In this document: positions 25,320-38,256 of the stretch, one piece after another | How positions within the stretch are numbered: position 1 is the first letter of the stretch | Layout of the letters: every line of letters begins with the position of its first letter | Origin: Tigriopus japonicus | Lineage: Eukaryota; Arthropoda; Copepoda; Harpacticoida; Harpacticidae | Length of the DNA: 64,000 nt | Direction: 5' to 3' | Assembly (NCBI GenBank): GCA_010645155.1 | Contig: CM021316.1 | Location: 9,073,174-9,137,173, forward strand | Notes under the pieces: model-generated | What the model saw: only the letters and a program-made list of their open reading frames with translations | Database searches by the model: none | What the model was told of the DNA's origin: nothing | Made by a program: the position numbers and the translations under genes

Positions 25320-25873
25320 TGACAGTAGACTGGGCTCGTAACTCGTTTAAATGTTCGATTTTTTGATTTATGAAAAAATATTGCATTAAAGATTTATCTC
25401 TAGTGAGCAGATACTATTTTACAAATTTTGTTGTCAGACAAACTTGTTCTAAGCTATGATTTAATTAGACAAGGTATGTTGGTTGACCCCTGTGTACATA
25501 GAAAGTAAGCGTCAAGAGCGAGCAACATGACAAAAAAGATGTATCTTTTAAAGCCAAGATGCCTCACATCGAAATTTATCGTTTTTCTGTACAAATGCTC
25601 ACCTAACATAGAAATATGAGTATGAGCAACATCTTTACTTTACAAAATTTCGGATTTTGTCGAGTTTCTTGTCTTGACGGCAATTTTTTGAAACGTGCAG
25701 GGGTCGGCCAACTCACGTTGTCTAATTAAATCGTAGCTTGGAACAAGCTTGTTTGACAACAAAAAAATTAAAATTACATCTGCTCGCACGAGATAAATCT
25801 TTAGTTTAATTTTCGAATTAAATCCGAAAATCGTGCAATTTAACGAATTACAGACCCAGTCTGCCTATAGTCT
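25320..25873. mobile_element. MITE-like element with about 150 bp terminal inverted repeats, copy 2
   Basis: The left arm at about 25324-25476 and the right arm at about 25718-25871 are inverted copies. AGACTGGGCTCGTAACTCG pairs with the complement of CGAATTACAGACCCAGTCT. GATTTATCTC...GAGCAGAT pairs with ATCTGCTC...GAGATAAATC. TTAATTAGACAA pairs with TTGTCTAATTAA. The centre (about 240 bp) matches copy 1 at 8061-8510. No coding capacity. It is about 550 bp in total, a non-autonomous DNA transposon by structure. A clean target-site duplication could not be fixed by eye. Confidence 0.8.
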
Positions 25874-27144
25874 GGACACCCCACGTACTATAATCCGGAC
25901 GTACAAGTCATTTGCTTTTCTAAACATAGTTTTAAACCGGGTCTACTAAGCCATCTTTGACTAAGCAAAGAGCGAGTTTTGAAGGAAGAAGAAACGTCCA
26001 AGTTCCATGGTCCATTGGGATCCAAAGGCGACAAAGTCTTATTTGGAACAGTGTGTGCATGTGTGAAGGAATGTCTTTTTGGGTGCACATTTTTGGGATA
26101 TTTATCATGTGGCGAGTTTGGCTCGAGTTTGGGGTGGAAATAGAAATTTATGGGCTCTCCCGTGCAAACACTTGAAAGAATGAGAAGCTAATTTGGTTCC
26201 CATTTTCGTTCTGCAGAGTTCATCCATTTCAAGCATAACTTTAGAAAAACAAGTGGATACCAGAAAGTCCTGGCGATTCATCTTTATCTCGACACTGAAC
26301 ATAAATAGGATGAACTTAAGATTCATTTCATCATAATTGTAATATACTATGGTTCGTTAGATATTTGCTTCAATGAGACACAACACATAAGGGCGGTTTC
26401 AAATATATCCCCAACTTCCGTCAAAAAAACATTTTCTAAGTTTTCGGGTTTTTTTTCTTCACAATGTAAATAAATGTAAGGTAGCCTTCAGATAAGAGGT
26501 AAAAAATTAATCACAAGAGATATTTATCAAAAATTGTTGAAAGATAACTTAGATGAGGAACTTCTTCAAGGAGAAGGTTCTTCAACACAACGGCGTGGAC
26601 GGAATTAGTGCATGAAATTTTAAGATGTGCAATATTTTCCTACGTAGGCATGAGTAGGGGCTAATTCAAATGAACAACAATTGTACCATGAGTATGATTG
26701 CAATAAATATCTTTAAAAAGATTTCAAGTCATTACACATCTACCGCAATACAGCTCGTGACCACTATTCATCAGTTAAATCTTGTTTCATATCAGATTTT
26801 TTGGTCTAGTAATGTAAATGGGGAAAGGACAATCGTGATTTCATGTCTTTGAAAAGAGTTTCGCTTTAGTTAAAGACCTTCAGTTTTGGTGGTTCTCAAG
26901 AACTTTAAAAAAATCACACCGTTGATTAACCGATCGGTTGTGATCTATTTAGAGGATTGAGGCAACCTTACATGATAATATGGAATGATGAAGTTTTAAT
27001 AGAAACTTTGCTCTTAGTATTTCGATGAACGGTCCACTAGAAAAAACATTGGATAACATTTTAGTTTAATACTGATGCAGCATTTTTCAACTACCGATGG
27101 TGGGGAAAGGCATGAGCATCAGCTAAATATCAAGAAGAATAAGA

Positions 27145-27480
27145 TAGCATTTAAACTAGTGATGTGTTTCGAACCAGAAGTGCTGCCAGTTTTGACTCGG
27201 AAGCTTATCGCTGTTAAAAAGGGTAGGTTGTATTGAACTTTTTGAAAAGACCTAAACAGGGACCAATTTGGCAACACTCGAACTAGTTCGATTTCGAGTT
27301 CCATTGATAGTTATAAATATGGATTTCGAGTTGGCAGTGCTGACATATTTTATGGTAGATAAGGTCAATTGCCTTTTGATAACTTTAGATGTGGTCAATT
27401 TTTTTACCCTAAAAACCAAAATGGCAAAACTCTGCCAAAAATCCAACTCGAAACACATCGGTAATTTAAACTGGTCAATG
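27145..27480. repeat. Weak inverted-repeat cluster, possible old MITE
   Basis: GATGTGTTTCGA near 27161 recurs inverted near 27448 (TCGAAACACATC), with partly matching flanks. In the centre TTTCGAGTTGGCAGTGCT and related TTCGA(G)TT / GGCA(A/G)(C/T)(A/G)CT motifs occur in both orientations. The arms are much diverged. Confidence 0.35.
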
Positions 27481-28732
27481 GTCTTCATCTTTACAAGGTG
27501 AAGTCACTTTCTTTCAGTTGGCTACAGTAGTATTATGGTCAACTTTCCAGTAGACTGGAAGGTTTTTGAATCAGCCCACGAAATGGTGGCTTGTGCAAAG
27601 AGAAGGCCTACCGACTACCGGGTACGTATTTCCTTGGGCCAAGAGCGTAAAGGAGGAAGAACAAAAATGAAATGATCCGTTTTCTCCCCTTACCACTGCA
27701 AATCCGAAACAGGGTAATAATTTTCCCCCTTGGTTTCTGACGTTCAAGACCTTGCCAATTACTAACTGAGCGTGGTTTGGCTCGTACGAGGTGACAGAAG
27801 AGAAGCGATTCGATAATTGTGTTTTTGTCGTATGAGAGGGCATTGCAAGCCAAACAAACCTCTCCAAGCATTTGGGACGTTCCTTGCTCCGATCACCGCT
27901 TAAACAATCTCTGAGAATGTTCTTGAGCTCAGCCTCGTGGATTTTCCTTCTTTCCCTTTTTCTTCTTCTTCTTCTGTCCGTCCCAGTCCCCTTCTTTCTT
28001 TCTTTATTTCCTGCATGTCTCTAGTCCTTCCCTATTCGCTTCTCTCCCCCGATCCATGGAACAGATTTGAAGTAGTATGAGGGGAAGGAAGTAAGGGATA
28101 TAGTCTCTCCCCACTCATCCATGCTCATGCAACAACAACATCAAGCAATTTCTCTCAGATCTGGCTGTCCTTGGGTGTTCCACTTTCCATTCCAATTTAA
28201 CTCCTCTGGGCTGGCTGCCATGGCACTCCTATGCATTGGGTAGTTTACAAAAAGAAAGATATTCCAATACTATATACCTACAAGAGCATCTCCATCCCCC
28301 ATCAATTCAAAACTCATGCTTGCGAAGGTGAGAACGTCCCAATCTCATTGGGCAGATGTCTTTGTTCATTTCAGCTTCTTTGGGATGCAGATCACTCTTG
28401 TTTATAGAAATTGATTTCAAAGTTTGCTAACAACATTAATTTGAATTGAATGACAATGTGTTTAGGTTAGAAATCAGTAAACAAAATTTTTTAAATTTTT
28501 ATATCCTTATCGGAATATATTATAAGATGTACTGATCATAAGTACATCCCACACGCACACATTCATCACACGTTCATCCTTTTAATCTGCATTTTTCGAT
28601 GTTCTTGTTCATACCAACTTCTTTTCGGGGAACATAGTGCTTTTCCTCCATCATCTTCTTCCTGGCTCTCTCCAAATCTTTTTCCCTCGTCCTTCAATTC
28701 GACTTTCATATCCGTACATATGGATGGTACGG

Positions 28733-28754
28733 AATGGATGGATGGATGGATGGT
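28733..28754. repeat. GGAT tetranucleotide microsatellite
   Basis: About five tandem ATGG units occur between GGTACGGA and TGGTTGG. Confidence 0.8.
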
Positions 28755-31700
28755 GGTTGGTTGTCGCCATGAAGAGGCATTGAGATGATCCCGATACCTC
28801 GACCATATTTGAGTGAAAACTCCTCACGTCGTGCGAGGCACCTTGAGGGAAGTGACAAAATCGATTGATGACTTTCGAAATCACCCCATTCTTCTCTTTA
28901 AGCAAAATCATCTCGCCACCACAGCATGGCACAGAAAAATCTCAACTTGAGGTTGAATCGTAAACATTCTTTGGGGTAGGGGATAAGGTGCTTTCGTTCT
29001 GAGATAAGTAAGCCTCCCGCCTTGCACAAAATATTAACTTTCTCCCTGTTTCTAAACCTCGATTATTCGAATTCGAGCGTTAGAATTATTCTTTGTGATC
29101 TTGCCAGCACGTGTATTTCATTCCTTCATGGGGTATTGATGATGCTTTGGTAACATCACATAGTTGATTGCTCACATGAGAATTTCCCTTTTCCATAAGC
29201 GACTTTTTGATCAAAACCTTTCAAAACATGCTCCAAGCTACGAAACGGTACACAAAATCTGACTGGAGCCTTTTACCTGCAGAAGGTCGAATGAAATAAA
29301 GTAAACTCCATATTCTCCAAATATATTTTTCTTCATTAGAAAGAGTCTGTGTATGAAAGTTATGATGACAGCCTGTTGGCGTGTAAAAAATCAATTCAAA
29401 AAAGTGAGCGCACAGAACATCCGACCTAATTTAGCTTGAAACTTGATCTTTCCTTTCAGTTCCACTTGTTCCGATTCTTCAAGGATTTTCTTCTGAGGTA
29501 TTTGAGAGAATCGGCATTCTACCATGTTTAAAGGAAAACGTGTACGCACTTGGTTGGTTGCTTACAGCTTGTGCTGACTAAACTTTAACATTCAAGATTG
29601 CGCTTACTTGATACTTTTACTGGATACAAAAAATATCGTTAAAATAGCATAAGAAGTGAAAAAAAATAGAATTTAATCAGTTAAATAATTTCCTTCAATT
29701 TGTTTCCCCACTAATTCACATGATATTAGGGATGTTCTCTCTCCTCGCAGAAACCGGATCAACTCTCAATGAAAACATCTAGTCCATTGTAGTTTACACG
29801 AATCAAACTGCACAAGTACTTAAGACTGGATTGTGTGCCCAAAGACTTTGAAAGAAGTCTCTTTCTCCTTCAGACAGACACCCACTCCCACACAAGCGGA
29901 GCCACTTCGTTCCAGCTTTCAATGTTAGTGGATGGTGAGAGTCACTACTCGCTAGCCCTGACGAAACATATCCCTTCTTTGAAGCAAATATGAGCCATAA
30001 GGTGACTAGTGACTCCGCTTTTCTCATGGTGAAAAGCATGAACCCGGGGGAAGGGAAGAGAAGCTAAAGAGGTCCTCTCATCCAAACATTTTTTCCCTGC
30101 TGCTCCTCCTCTTCCACCGACTCTTCCTCTTCTTTATTTCGGGTATCTCTCACAATCATAAACGCTTCTCTATGGAATAATTTTATACGATCTGAAGCAT
30201 CCCATCAAACGTTCAAAACATGTGCCTCTTGAGTACTCCATTCCCAGAAGACGGTGGAAATTGGAACGTTGGTGATGCTCATTTTCTGATCAGCCAAAAT
30301 ATAACTTTAAATTAAATAACTTCCTCTTCAAGCTTTAGAAAAGCGAAATCATCACGCATCAGGTGCACAGTGTGTATCATTTCTCTTCATAGAGTACCTT
30401 TAATTCTTATGATTTTACTGACGCGTTCCCCTTCAAGTCAATTAGCCATGATGTAACTTTAAAATAATCGCTTTAAGGTCATACATAGGTGGGCATACAG
30501 AACCACCAAATTCCATTCAAGGCAGCGACATCACTTAGATGGCGTGGTCTGATAACACTGAAACATCATGACTGGTTTTGCACCATACCCAAGGGATTCG
30601 CAATGATCCCTAATGGGCTCCAAACTATCTTCCTGCCTTGTCCCTTCCAAGCTCGCTACATGGAAAAGTGAATCGATACCATCCGAAAATTAAAATGAAA
30701 ATATGAACGCCAGGGTATTTTGGGTTCAATCACTTCAAAGGTTTTTTATAGATTTCACTTTGAAAAACAATGTTTAAATGACTCGCGAGTTTGAAGTTCT
30801 AGTCAAGTATCTGAATGAAAACTGGAATTCTCGCTTTTAAATTGTGTAGAAAAAATCGAAAAATATCAAAGAAAATAACATTAATTTAGCCTCATGCCCC
30901 TTTTACCTTAAAACAACGAAAAAATCCCAAGTAAAAAGGGAACAATAATTCATTACCACACACTAATTACGCACAATTTCAACTGTTTCACTATTGCACT
31001 TCATATTTTTGCCTTTTAAGATGGTTATCTATCCTCCATCCCGAGCATTTTGATGTGCCCTCCCTTGAAACGAGCAAATCTTATCATTTTTCTCGTTAGC
31101 TACAAATGTACTCAGGCAAAAAGTGTCAATTACCTTTCTTTTGTGGGTGGATGGTCTCAGAAAAAAGGGAACGAAGCTCAGAGGATCGTTAGCTTCAAAC
31201 TTGAACCCTCGAAGGGGTTTGCGCAAGGCGAGCATTGTTCAGGTCAATTCCTCTTCTGTCTCACATTCTCCGAGGGATTTTTTCGCTCTCTTTCCGTCCT
31301 TTGCTTTTGCTGCTCCACATTTATTTCCGGCCACGGAGCACAAGTGGAACCGCATTGGTCATTGTCGTGAACATGGCGAGTACGAATGTGCCGTGCTCGA
31401 CTGGCTGACTTCCGTTTGGGAACAGATTGGTCAAGGACCATTGTTTCTGCTTTGGACATCTTGGACCATGTAAGAAATGTTAACTTGGTCAGTTTCTAGT
31501 TCGAAGATTCCTTGCTGTTCTGGAAACAATGGACACTTCATAAAGTGCAAAAAAAGACGTCCCAAAAAAGCGAGTAAGACGGGCTAAAACAAGCCAGTCA
31601 GCTCATATTTTCCTCACCGAAAAAAAGGTGGTGACTTCAAGAATTCAGGCTTCTGTCCTTTGGTAGCGAGTTTGGCTCGCCAAACTGTCATTTTGGGTAC

Positions 31701-34700
31701 AAGACTATTTAGATAACAGATAGTAATTTATAGAACAACCTCCAACATTGGAAGGGCTCTTCCTTTCTCGCTAGCTTGCTCGCTAGCTTCGGACTCGATC
31801 CAGCCATGATGTCAGAGGGGATCTAGGATCTTTGGAAAAGCCAAGAAGAATGGCGCTGGCACAACTGAAATCATTGATCATTTCAAGGAGCAGGCCAGCT
31901 CATCCATTGGCTTATGACGGACGGTAAGATTGTTATCGCTTTGACAGCATAACAGAATTCGTCTAGCCTGTGGAAAAAAACTAAATCATTTTTTGCCACT
32001 AAAATCAACTATGGGATGACAAGCTCGTTATTTTCTAATTGTGATTTCGGTCCCTGGGGTATTTTTTGTGGCCGTCGTGCATAGTTTTGCTCTTGCCTTG
32101 AGGACTCTGAATCAGCAATATTCATCGTTTTCCCCTTTCATCGCTGCAATACGCAGTAAGCATTGTGAAAATCTTAATGATACGAGATGAGTCAAACTAT
32201 GTAATATCGGGCACTTATGGTAGGAGATTGAGGTCAGCTTTGGATTGTACGGCGGTCATTACGCTAGGTTAGCCTTTTCAGCGAGCTTGGCTGTACTAAT
32301 TCTTTCCCCTTCGTAAACAATGTTCCAGTCTAATGCCATTGGATCCATTCGCTGTAACCACTATTGGTTGAATGTGAATGAGATGCAAAGAAAGATTAGT
32401 GCCATGCTACTATTGCTACATGCATGATCTTTACTAAAAGGGGTCTTGTCAGTCCTACACATAGTACTAGTCCGCTACAAACGCGAAAGAAAAAGACTGC
32501 ATACTGCCAGCATCAGTTTCGGTACTTTCATTTTTCCTATCACACTTCATTGATCACTAGTGTGACAAAGAAATCTTCCTGGGTAGCAAAAAGTTTGTCA
32601 ATTCCCTGGATCGGAAAGTTCTCCTCGTCGTTCCTGCCTTCATCTCAGGCTCAACGTAGTTTATAGTACGTAGTGGCTCCCGCCCTTCCTTTATTTATGG
32701 GAATGCCTCCTTGAAAATCGAATCATCCTCAACGACCGAATCGTGGCGGGAACATGGGCTCACAATTTGTGTTGTTTAATTTCCGCTTTGTAAGCATCTC
32801 TTGTCACTTTACTACTAGTAGACCTTCCCTTACGGCTCTAGCAACCCATCAACTCTACCAAGATGCTGAGTATATCGTTTTCACAAGCTAGGCGCACAAG
32901 TGCGCCTGTCGGTAAAACCGGTTCAGAATTAGCAATATCGCAAAATAACTTTGGCCTTGAGTGCATCAATGTGAAATGCTCAGGATATCCTGCATTTTCA
33001 CGGCTCACTAAATTTTGAGTACAAATGTCCTTTCGCATCGAAAGGTCGAGAGCCTTTCGATTCATTTTTCATCTTGCAAGCATTTAACGATCCCTCATTC
33101 TCTCCTAAATTACTACAAATGCCAATACGGTTTCAAAATAATCCGTTGGGTACATAGTTGTGTGGATTTGCAATATTTTATTTACTGGACAGAGGGTGTG
33201 CTTAATCGAGGAGAGAGGGATCAAGATGAGAAAGGGCATGATCCTTTCAATCTGAACCAGTCAGGTCATCATTTTCCGTCGAGAGTAAGCAATTCGAACA
33301 ACAATCACAGCTAGAAAGCTTTAGACAATCAGCCAAGGAGAAATGAACACCCCCAAATAAGTAAAAGTCAGGGTGAGTGGTACAGAGATGGGGTTGTTTT
33401 ATTGGGGTGAGGGCATTTCATCGACCATTCCCCTTTAACCTCTCTGTCTTCCTCTCTTTCTCGAACCGTGCACAGTATTAGGACGATGAAGTATGTCCGT
33501 AAGTGATTGTCGTTTCATCCATCGAGCATCCATTCAGAGACCATCTTTTATGGCATTGTAGTTCGTTTTACCCCATGGGGAGACAATCTAATTGTGTTGT
33601 TCCATTGCATCTAGTACATTGTGTCGGATGCAAAACAGTTCAGTAGTGGGGAAAATCATTCTGAATCTGAGATTGTGTTTGATAAAGATGTGTATTATGA
33701 AGGTAAGTTCGTTTAATATCGTGTACGATATTTGTATATTATAAACATTATATGATAACCGACAATGTCCAAAACGTTGCTGGCTCCGTTCTTTTTGTTC
33801 ATGACCAAACAATTCACGTTCTGTGGTTCAAACCTCATAATATACTGTTGTTACTTTGATCTTAGGGTATCCGATAATTTTATTAGTATGAGTAAGAAGA
33901 GACCATTGGTGTGAGGTTTACTTATGTATATGCCGATGTTCTCTCTTGCTTTTTGTCGTCGTAAGAGCAAAGACTCAATGGCCCAGAGCCACACCAACCG
34001 ATTTTTGAGCCCAGAAACACATTCCATAAAACTGTCAAACACCATTCCAAAAAGCCATCAAAGCAGATGGGAGAGGAACATATTTCCTTATGGACCGTCT
34101 CCTCTCCTTATAATCAACCATCTATGGACTCCTAGAAGTGTCAGGACAAGAAAGTCCTCTTTGACTCTTGCAACATTTTTGTCACTGTCTATAATGAAAG
34201 GCTACAACTTACCGCAAGCCAATTTACGAAGCTTTTGGTTAATTGGTTAATAATGTTTTGGCAAAGATTTTGTGACTGAAAACATCGGAGATATTGTGTT
34301 CCTTTACACAATAGATGGAAACATGTCGGATTGTGTGGGATATTAACTTTGCTCCAAACAAGACAAAATAGACTACCATTTCACTTGCAAACCATGACAA
34401 CGCTCAGCAAACAGCGACCAGCAAACAGCGAACAGCGAAGGATATTATAATCATACATTTTACTTTTTCAGACGAGTTAGGTTTTCCGTTGCTTATAGGT
34501 CATTTGATGAAAGAGATGTCTCTATGTGCCTGTAGCTAGACTATTCGCAAGCTCAGGTATGCAATATAATGAAAAACTTCTTAGTTGAAATAGGAATTTT
34601 CGACTTGAATTGTATAATTGTTGCAAACCTTCAATGACAGCTACTTATCACTTGTACTTTGACTTTCTTTTAAATATAATTCAAGGTGAATTATCAACTA

Positions 34701-35538
34701 TAATGTTTAAATGAGCACCCCTTCGCTTTTCGGAGACTTGATGCCCATTTGTAATGAAATGGGCCTTGCAATCTATGTTTTGCCTTTGGCTGTGCCTTCA
34801 ACTTGTTCAGGCCCTGTTTTGCTGGGATCGAAGCAAAGAAACAAGGTATTGAAGAGAAATTGCTGGAACATAACTTTTATCATCATAGCAAAGGCATTGG
34901 CCACGTTTTTCTAAAGGGACGTGGGCTTTGGTTGTGGGAAGAACTCGATCAGAACACGGTTCAATTCAAGTAGTTCTCCTCTATCATCTCCAACAAACGC
35001 TTCAAACTTTTCCCCACCGAATGAGATGAGAAAAGAAGAAAAAAGGTGGAGATAGAAAGCTCTCCGTGTTGTTCCATGTACGGTTCGGAAGTAAGTGTAA
35101 TCAAATCAAGACCAAAGTCAAACTTGCAAAATTGACAGCCACGCAGAAAAAGTTGGGGCATGTGGGCACAATGGTGATTGCATTGATTGGAAACAGAGCT
35201 TCTTCATATTACCAACTTTTACATTGGATGCCAAAGTTGTAGTGCAATATATAATATCATTCAGGGTTCTTAAAATCAGTATTATCAAATATATAAATCA
35301 TAGTTTTTGCATCTGAATTCGATCCGTGTGTCAAAACTAATTTGCAAATTGAAATCGATGGCCCAAATGTATTTCTCCGAGTCGACTCACAACCTAGAAA
35401 CATCTATCAGTCATGTTATTCCACTAATTTGTTCCACCCTAAAACACTGTTGACGTTCCAAAATTGCATTTGTAAAAGACCAAGAATGAGTCAGTCACGG
35501 CAAGCTGGCGAGTGTTGTATACATTTGTTTTCATCTGG

Positions 35539-38256
35539 TCAAGGATTTATGACTCCCTTGCGTGACAGTTCATTCAATCTTTCTTCATCTAGGTTAAGTA
35601 AGTCGGCCAAAACCTCCCTGGTGTGCGATCCCAAAGTAGGAGGAGCGAATTGGATGCGGTTGGAAGAGGCTGAGAATTTCACTGGAGGACCAACTTGCTT
35701 GATCTCTCCAACCGTGGCATGGCTCACGGTCTGTTCCAGGCCCAAATGTTTGACTTGGGGATCTTCGAACACTTGGGACAAGTTGTTAACAGGCCCATAT
35801 GGGAACCCGGCTCCATCGAATGTTGATTTCCATTCTTCGTTGGTCCTTTCACCCATTTTGGTAGTTAGTAAGTCAATGAGCTCATTTCTGTTGCGGACAC
35901 GCAATTCATTTGATTGATACTTTTTGTCAAGGCAAACTTCTGGGAGGCCAATTTTCTGCAAGGAAGACGAAACATAAGCACTCTCTTTCAAAGGAAATGG
36001 GCAGAAGGAATAAACGTAAAATACCATTGACTTGAGCCCAGACCATTCGAAGTATTTGTCGTTAAAAAAGATAATGTAAAGCCCCTCATAAACTATGGCT
36101 TGATCCTAAAACACTGCAGTCTTCCCTCAGTCAGGCTTTAGCTTAAGGCCCCCATAAGTTTTGGTGGAGACTATCTCAATCACCTGACAGAATTCCTGGA
36201 ATTGGTGGTCATTGCCGCATCCGATGGTCATATATCCGTCCTTGGTCTGGAAGCTCTGATATGGGACAATGCTAGCATGAGCTGTGCCTTGACGTTGGGC
36301 TTCAACTCCTCCGTTGAGATAACTCGATGACAGGTTAACCAACGTACTCACTTGCGTGGCCAACAGATTGCAATCAATCTTTTGTCCCCGTCCGCTTTTA
36401 GCTCGAGCTAACAGAGCCGCCATAATTGCGCCATGAGCGTACAATCCGGTACAAACATCGGTTAGCGCCACGCCTACTTTGCACGGAGGGCCATTGTTCT
36501 CGCCAGTGATGTGAAGAAGACCCCCTGAATGACAACAATTACGAGTTCGAAGGTCACTTCAGTTTGGACCAAAAAACACCTACCGATAGAGGCAGCAATG
36601 ACATCGTAGCCAGCTCTGTTGGAATATGGCCCATCAATTCCAAATCCCGTGATGGAGCAATAAATAAGTTTGGGGGCAATGTCTTTCAAGTCATCGTACC
36701 CTAAACCCATTTGACTGAGCTTGCCAGGAAGATAATTTTCCACCAACACATCACTTTGCTGAGCGAGCGATTGAACCAGATCTCTACCTTGAAATACGGG
36801 AAGAAGGAGAAGAACCTTGTTTTAAAGCTTGCTTGATTATTGGGCAAACATAACCGATACAAAACTGTTGGGAATATTACCGATGGAACGCTTATCAACT
36901 CAAAATACTTCTATTTCGTTCATTCTGCTTGGTTAAGTATCTTGACATCAAGCATCATTCATTATATCTTAGACTAATTGTACAGGAAAAATATTCGTCA
37001 AACGGTTAGGCACCAAAAAAGAAATTAAGCAAGACTGTATGCAAATTTAATCACATTATTTTAGAAAACATTTCCAACGTGATTGCAAGGGCTGCATAAA
37101 AAATATTTTTTTGATATAAGTGTGGCGGTTTTTTTTGTCTTTTTGCGGTCAAAAATGAGCCATTCAAACCCAAGCAACTCAGCTGCACATGAATGTATTT
37201 TTATTCAATTTGAATTCAACAGGTAATTAAATCGTCTCTAAATATGGACTAAATGGTTTATCAATTTTACTATCATTAATAGATTTTTAGGTATATAACT
37301 GTTTCCTTGGACCTACATTATATGATACAATAAATGTTAAGTTGTTACCCATAGAGGTTGTGAAGAATTGATTGTTGTCTTTCGCTATGGATGCTGCCAT
37401 GACCTGCCGCGTAGACATCGCTGTAGGCCAGCCAGCACTGTCCAGGCACATAAAAAGAGACAAATTACCTAATATTTCAAGTAAATTTGCCAACAATGTC
37501 ACCAACCAATGTCCTTTTTGATATCAGTAAACAATTATGATACTTATTTATCAATACAATATCACACATATTGCGAAATAATTAAAATTATGTTGAGTTT
37601 TGTCTCTTCCTGAGTGCATGGGTAATGCTGGCTGGCCTTTAGCGATGTCTACGTGGCAGGCTGGTAGGGCGGGAATAGAGGGGGACAACAAACAATTCTT
37701 CACAACCTCTATTGAATTGTGGGTCCAAAAATGCCAAGATGTCTTTGGGTATTTCGATCGAAACCGAAAAAGCCATTCGGAAAAAAGTGTTTAGGATGTT
37801 TGTCCAGAGCCCTCAAAGAAACCATGCCATGATTAAAACTCGGCACATTTCATATTCCTTTATCTGATGCATTAGTTTTTTGGTCTTCGAAAAAGATCAC
37901 AGCGCAAGGCCTCAAGAACAAAACCTCTTACCTTCAGGATCTTTGATGTTGATACCCACACTTTTCTTGTTTCTGTTGACGGAAAGGAAATAGCAGCTCT
38001 CTTTAGTTTCCTTGTTCGATCCAACGAAAGGCGGTCCCCATGCTCGGGTGTCACAACCTCGTGTTGGGTGCTCAATCTTGACAATTTCCGCACCCAAATC
38101 ACCCAAAATCATGGTGCAATACGGACCAGCCAGTACTCGGGATAAATCGAGAACACGAATCCCTGATAGTGGCTGATCATTGGCATTAGAAGAAGAAAAA
38201 CCTCGAGAAGCCAGAATGTGTGACCGAGAAACGTGAACCAGTCTTTTGAGTAACAT
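35539..38256 (-). CDS. SUGCT: Succinyl-CoA:glutarate CoA-transferase (class III CoA-transferase)
   Basis: This transferase uses succinyl-CoA to activate glutarate and related dicarboxylates, in mitochondria. Minus-strand exons 38256-37932, 36787-36584, 36524-36184 and 35955-35539 join with phases 1, 1 and 0 to 428 residues (vertebrate SUGCT about 440). The Arg-rich, acid-poor N-terminus ([20 protein letters not shown]) fits a mitochondrial presequence. CaiB/BaiF landmarks are [65 protein letters not shown], the GVALTD block whose Asp corresponds to the catalytic aspartate, [26 protein letters not shown], and PYGPVNN. The acceptor of exon 2 (tttcaag) lacks a strong pyrimidine tract but is the only one that keeps phase and homology. 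Intron 1 (36788-37931) contains an inverted repeat. Confidence 0.95.
37345..37715. repeat. Inverted repeat (hairpin) in SUGCT intron 1
   Basis: The arm at about 37345-37465 reappears as its reverse complement at about 37597-37715. Shared blocks include GCTGGCTGGCCT, AGCGATGTCTACG, GGCAGG, GACAACAA and CAATTCTTCACAACCTCTAT. The arms look roughly 80-85% alike by eye and are separated by about 130 bp. On one reading frame both arms translate similarly (AGWP.AMST, NQFFTTS versus NKQFFTTS), though neither is a gene. It could fold into a long stem in the SUGCT pre-mRNA. Confidence 0.75.

Larger units (their letters stand above)
25874..35538. other. Intergenic desert, part 2
   Basis: 9.7 kb without a supportable gene. 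All open frames are short and unlike known families. It holds a weak inverted-motif cluster at 27145-27480, a GGAT microsatellite at about 28733-28754, a TTC/TTTC pyrimidine run at about 27955-28012, and a short CAGCAAACAGCGA near-duplication at about 34405-34438. Confidence 0.45.
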
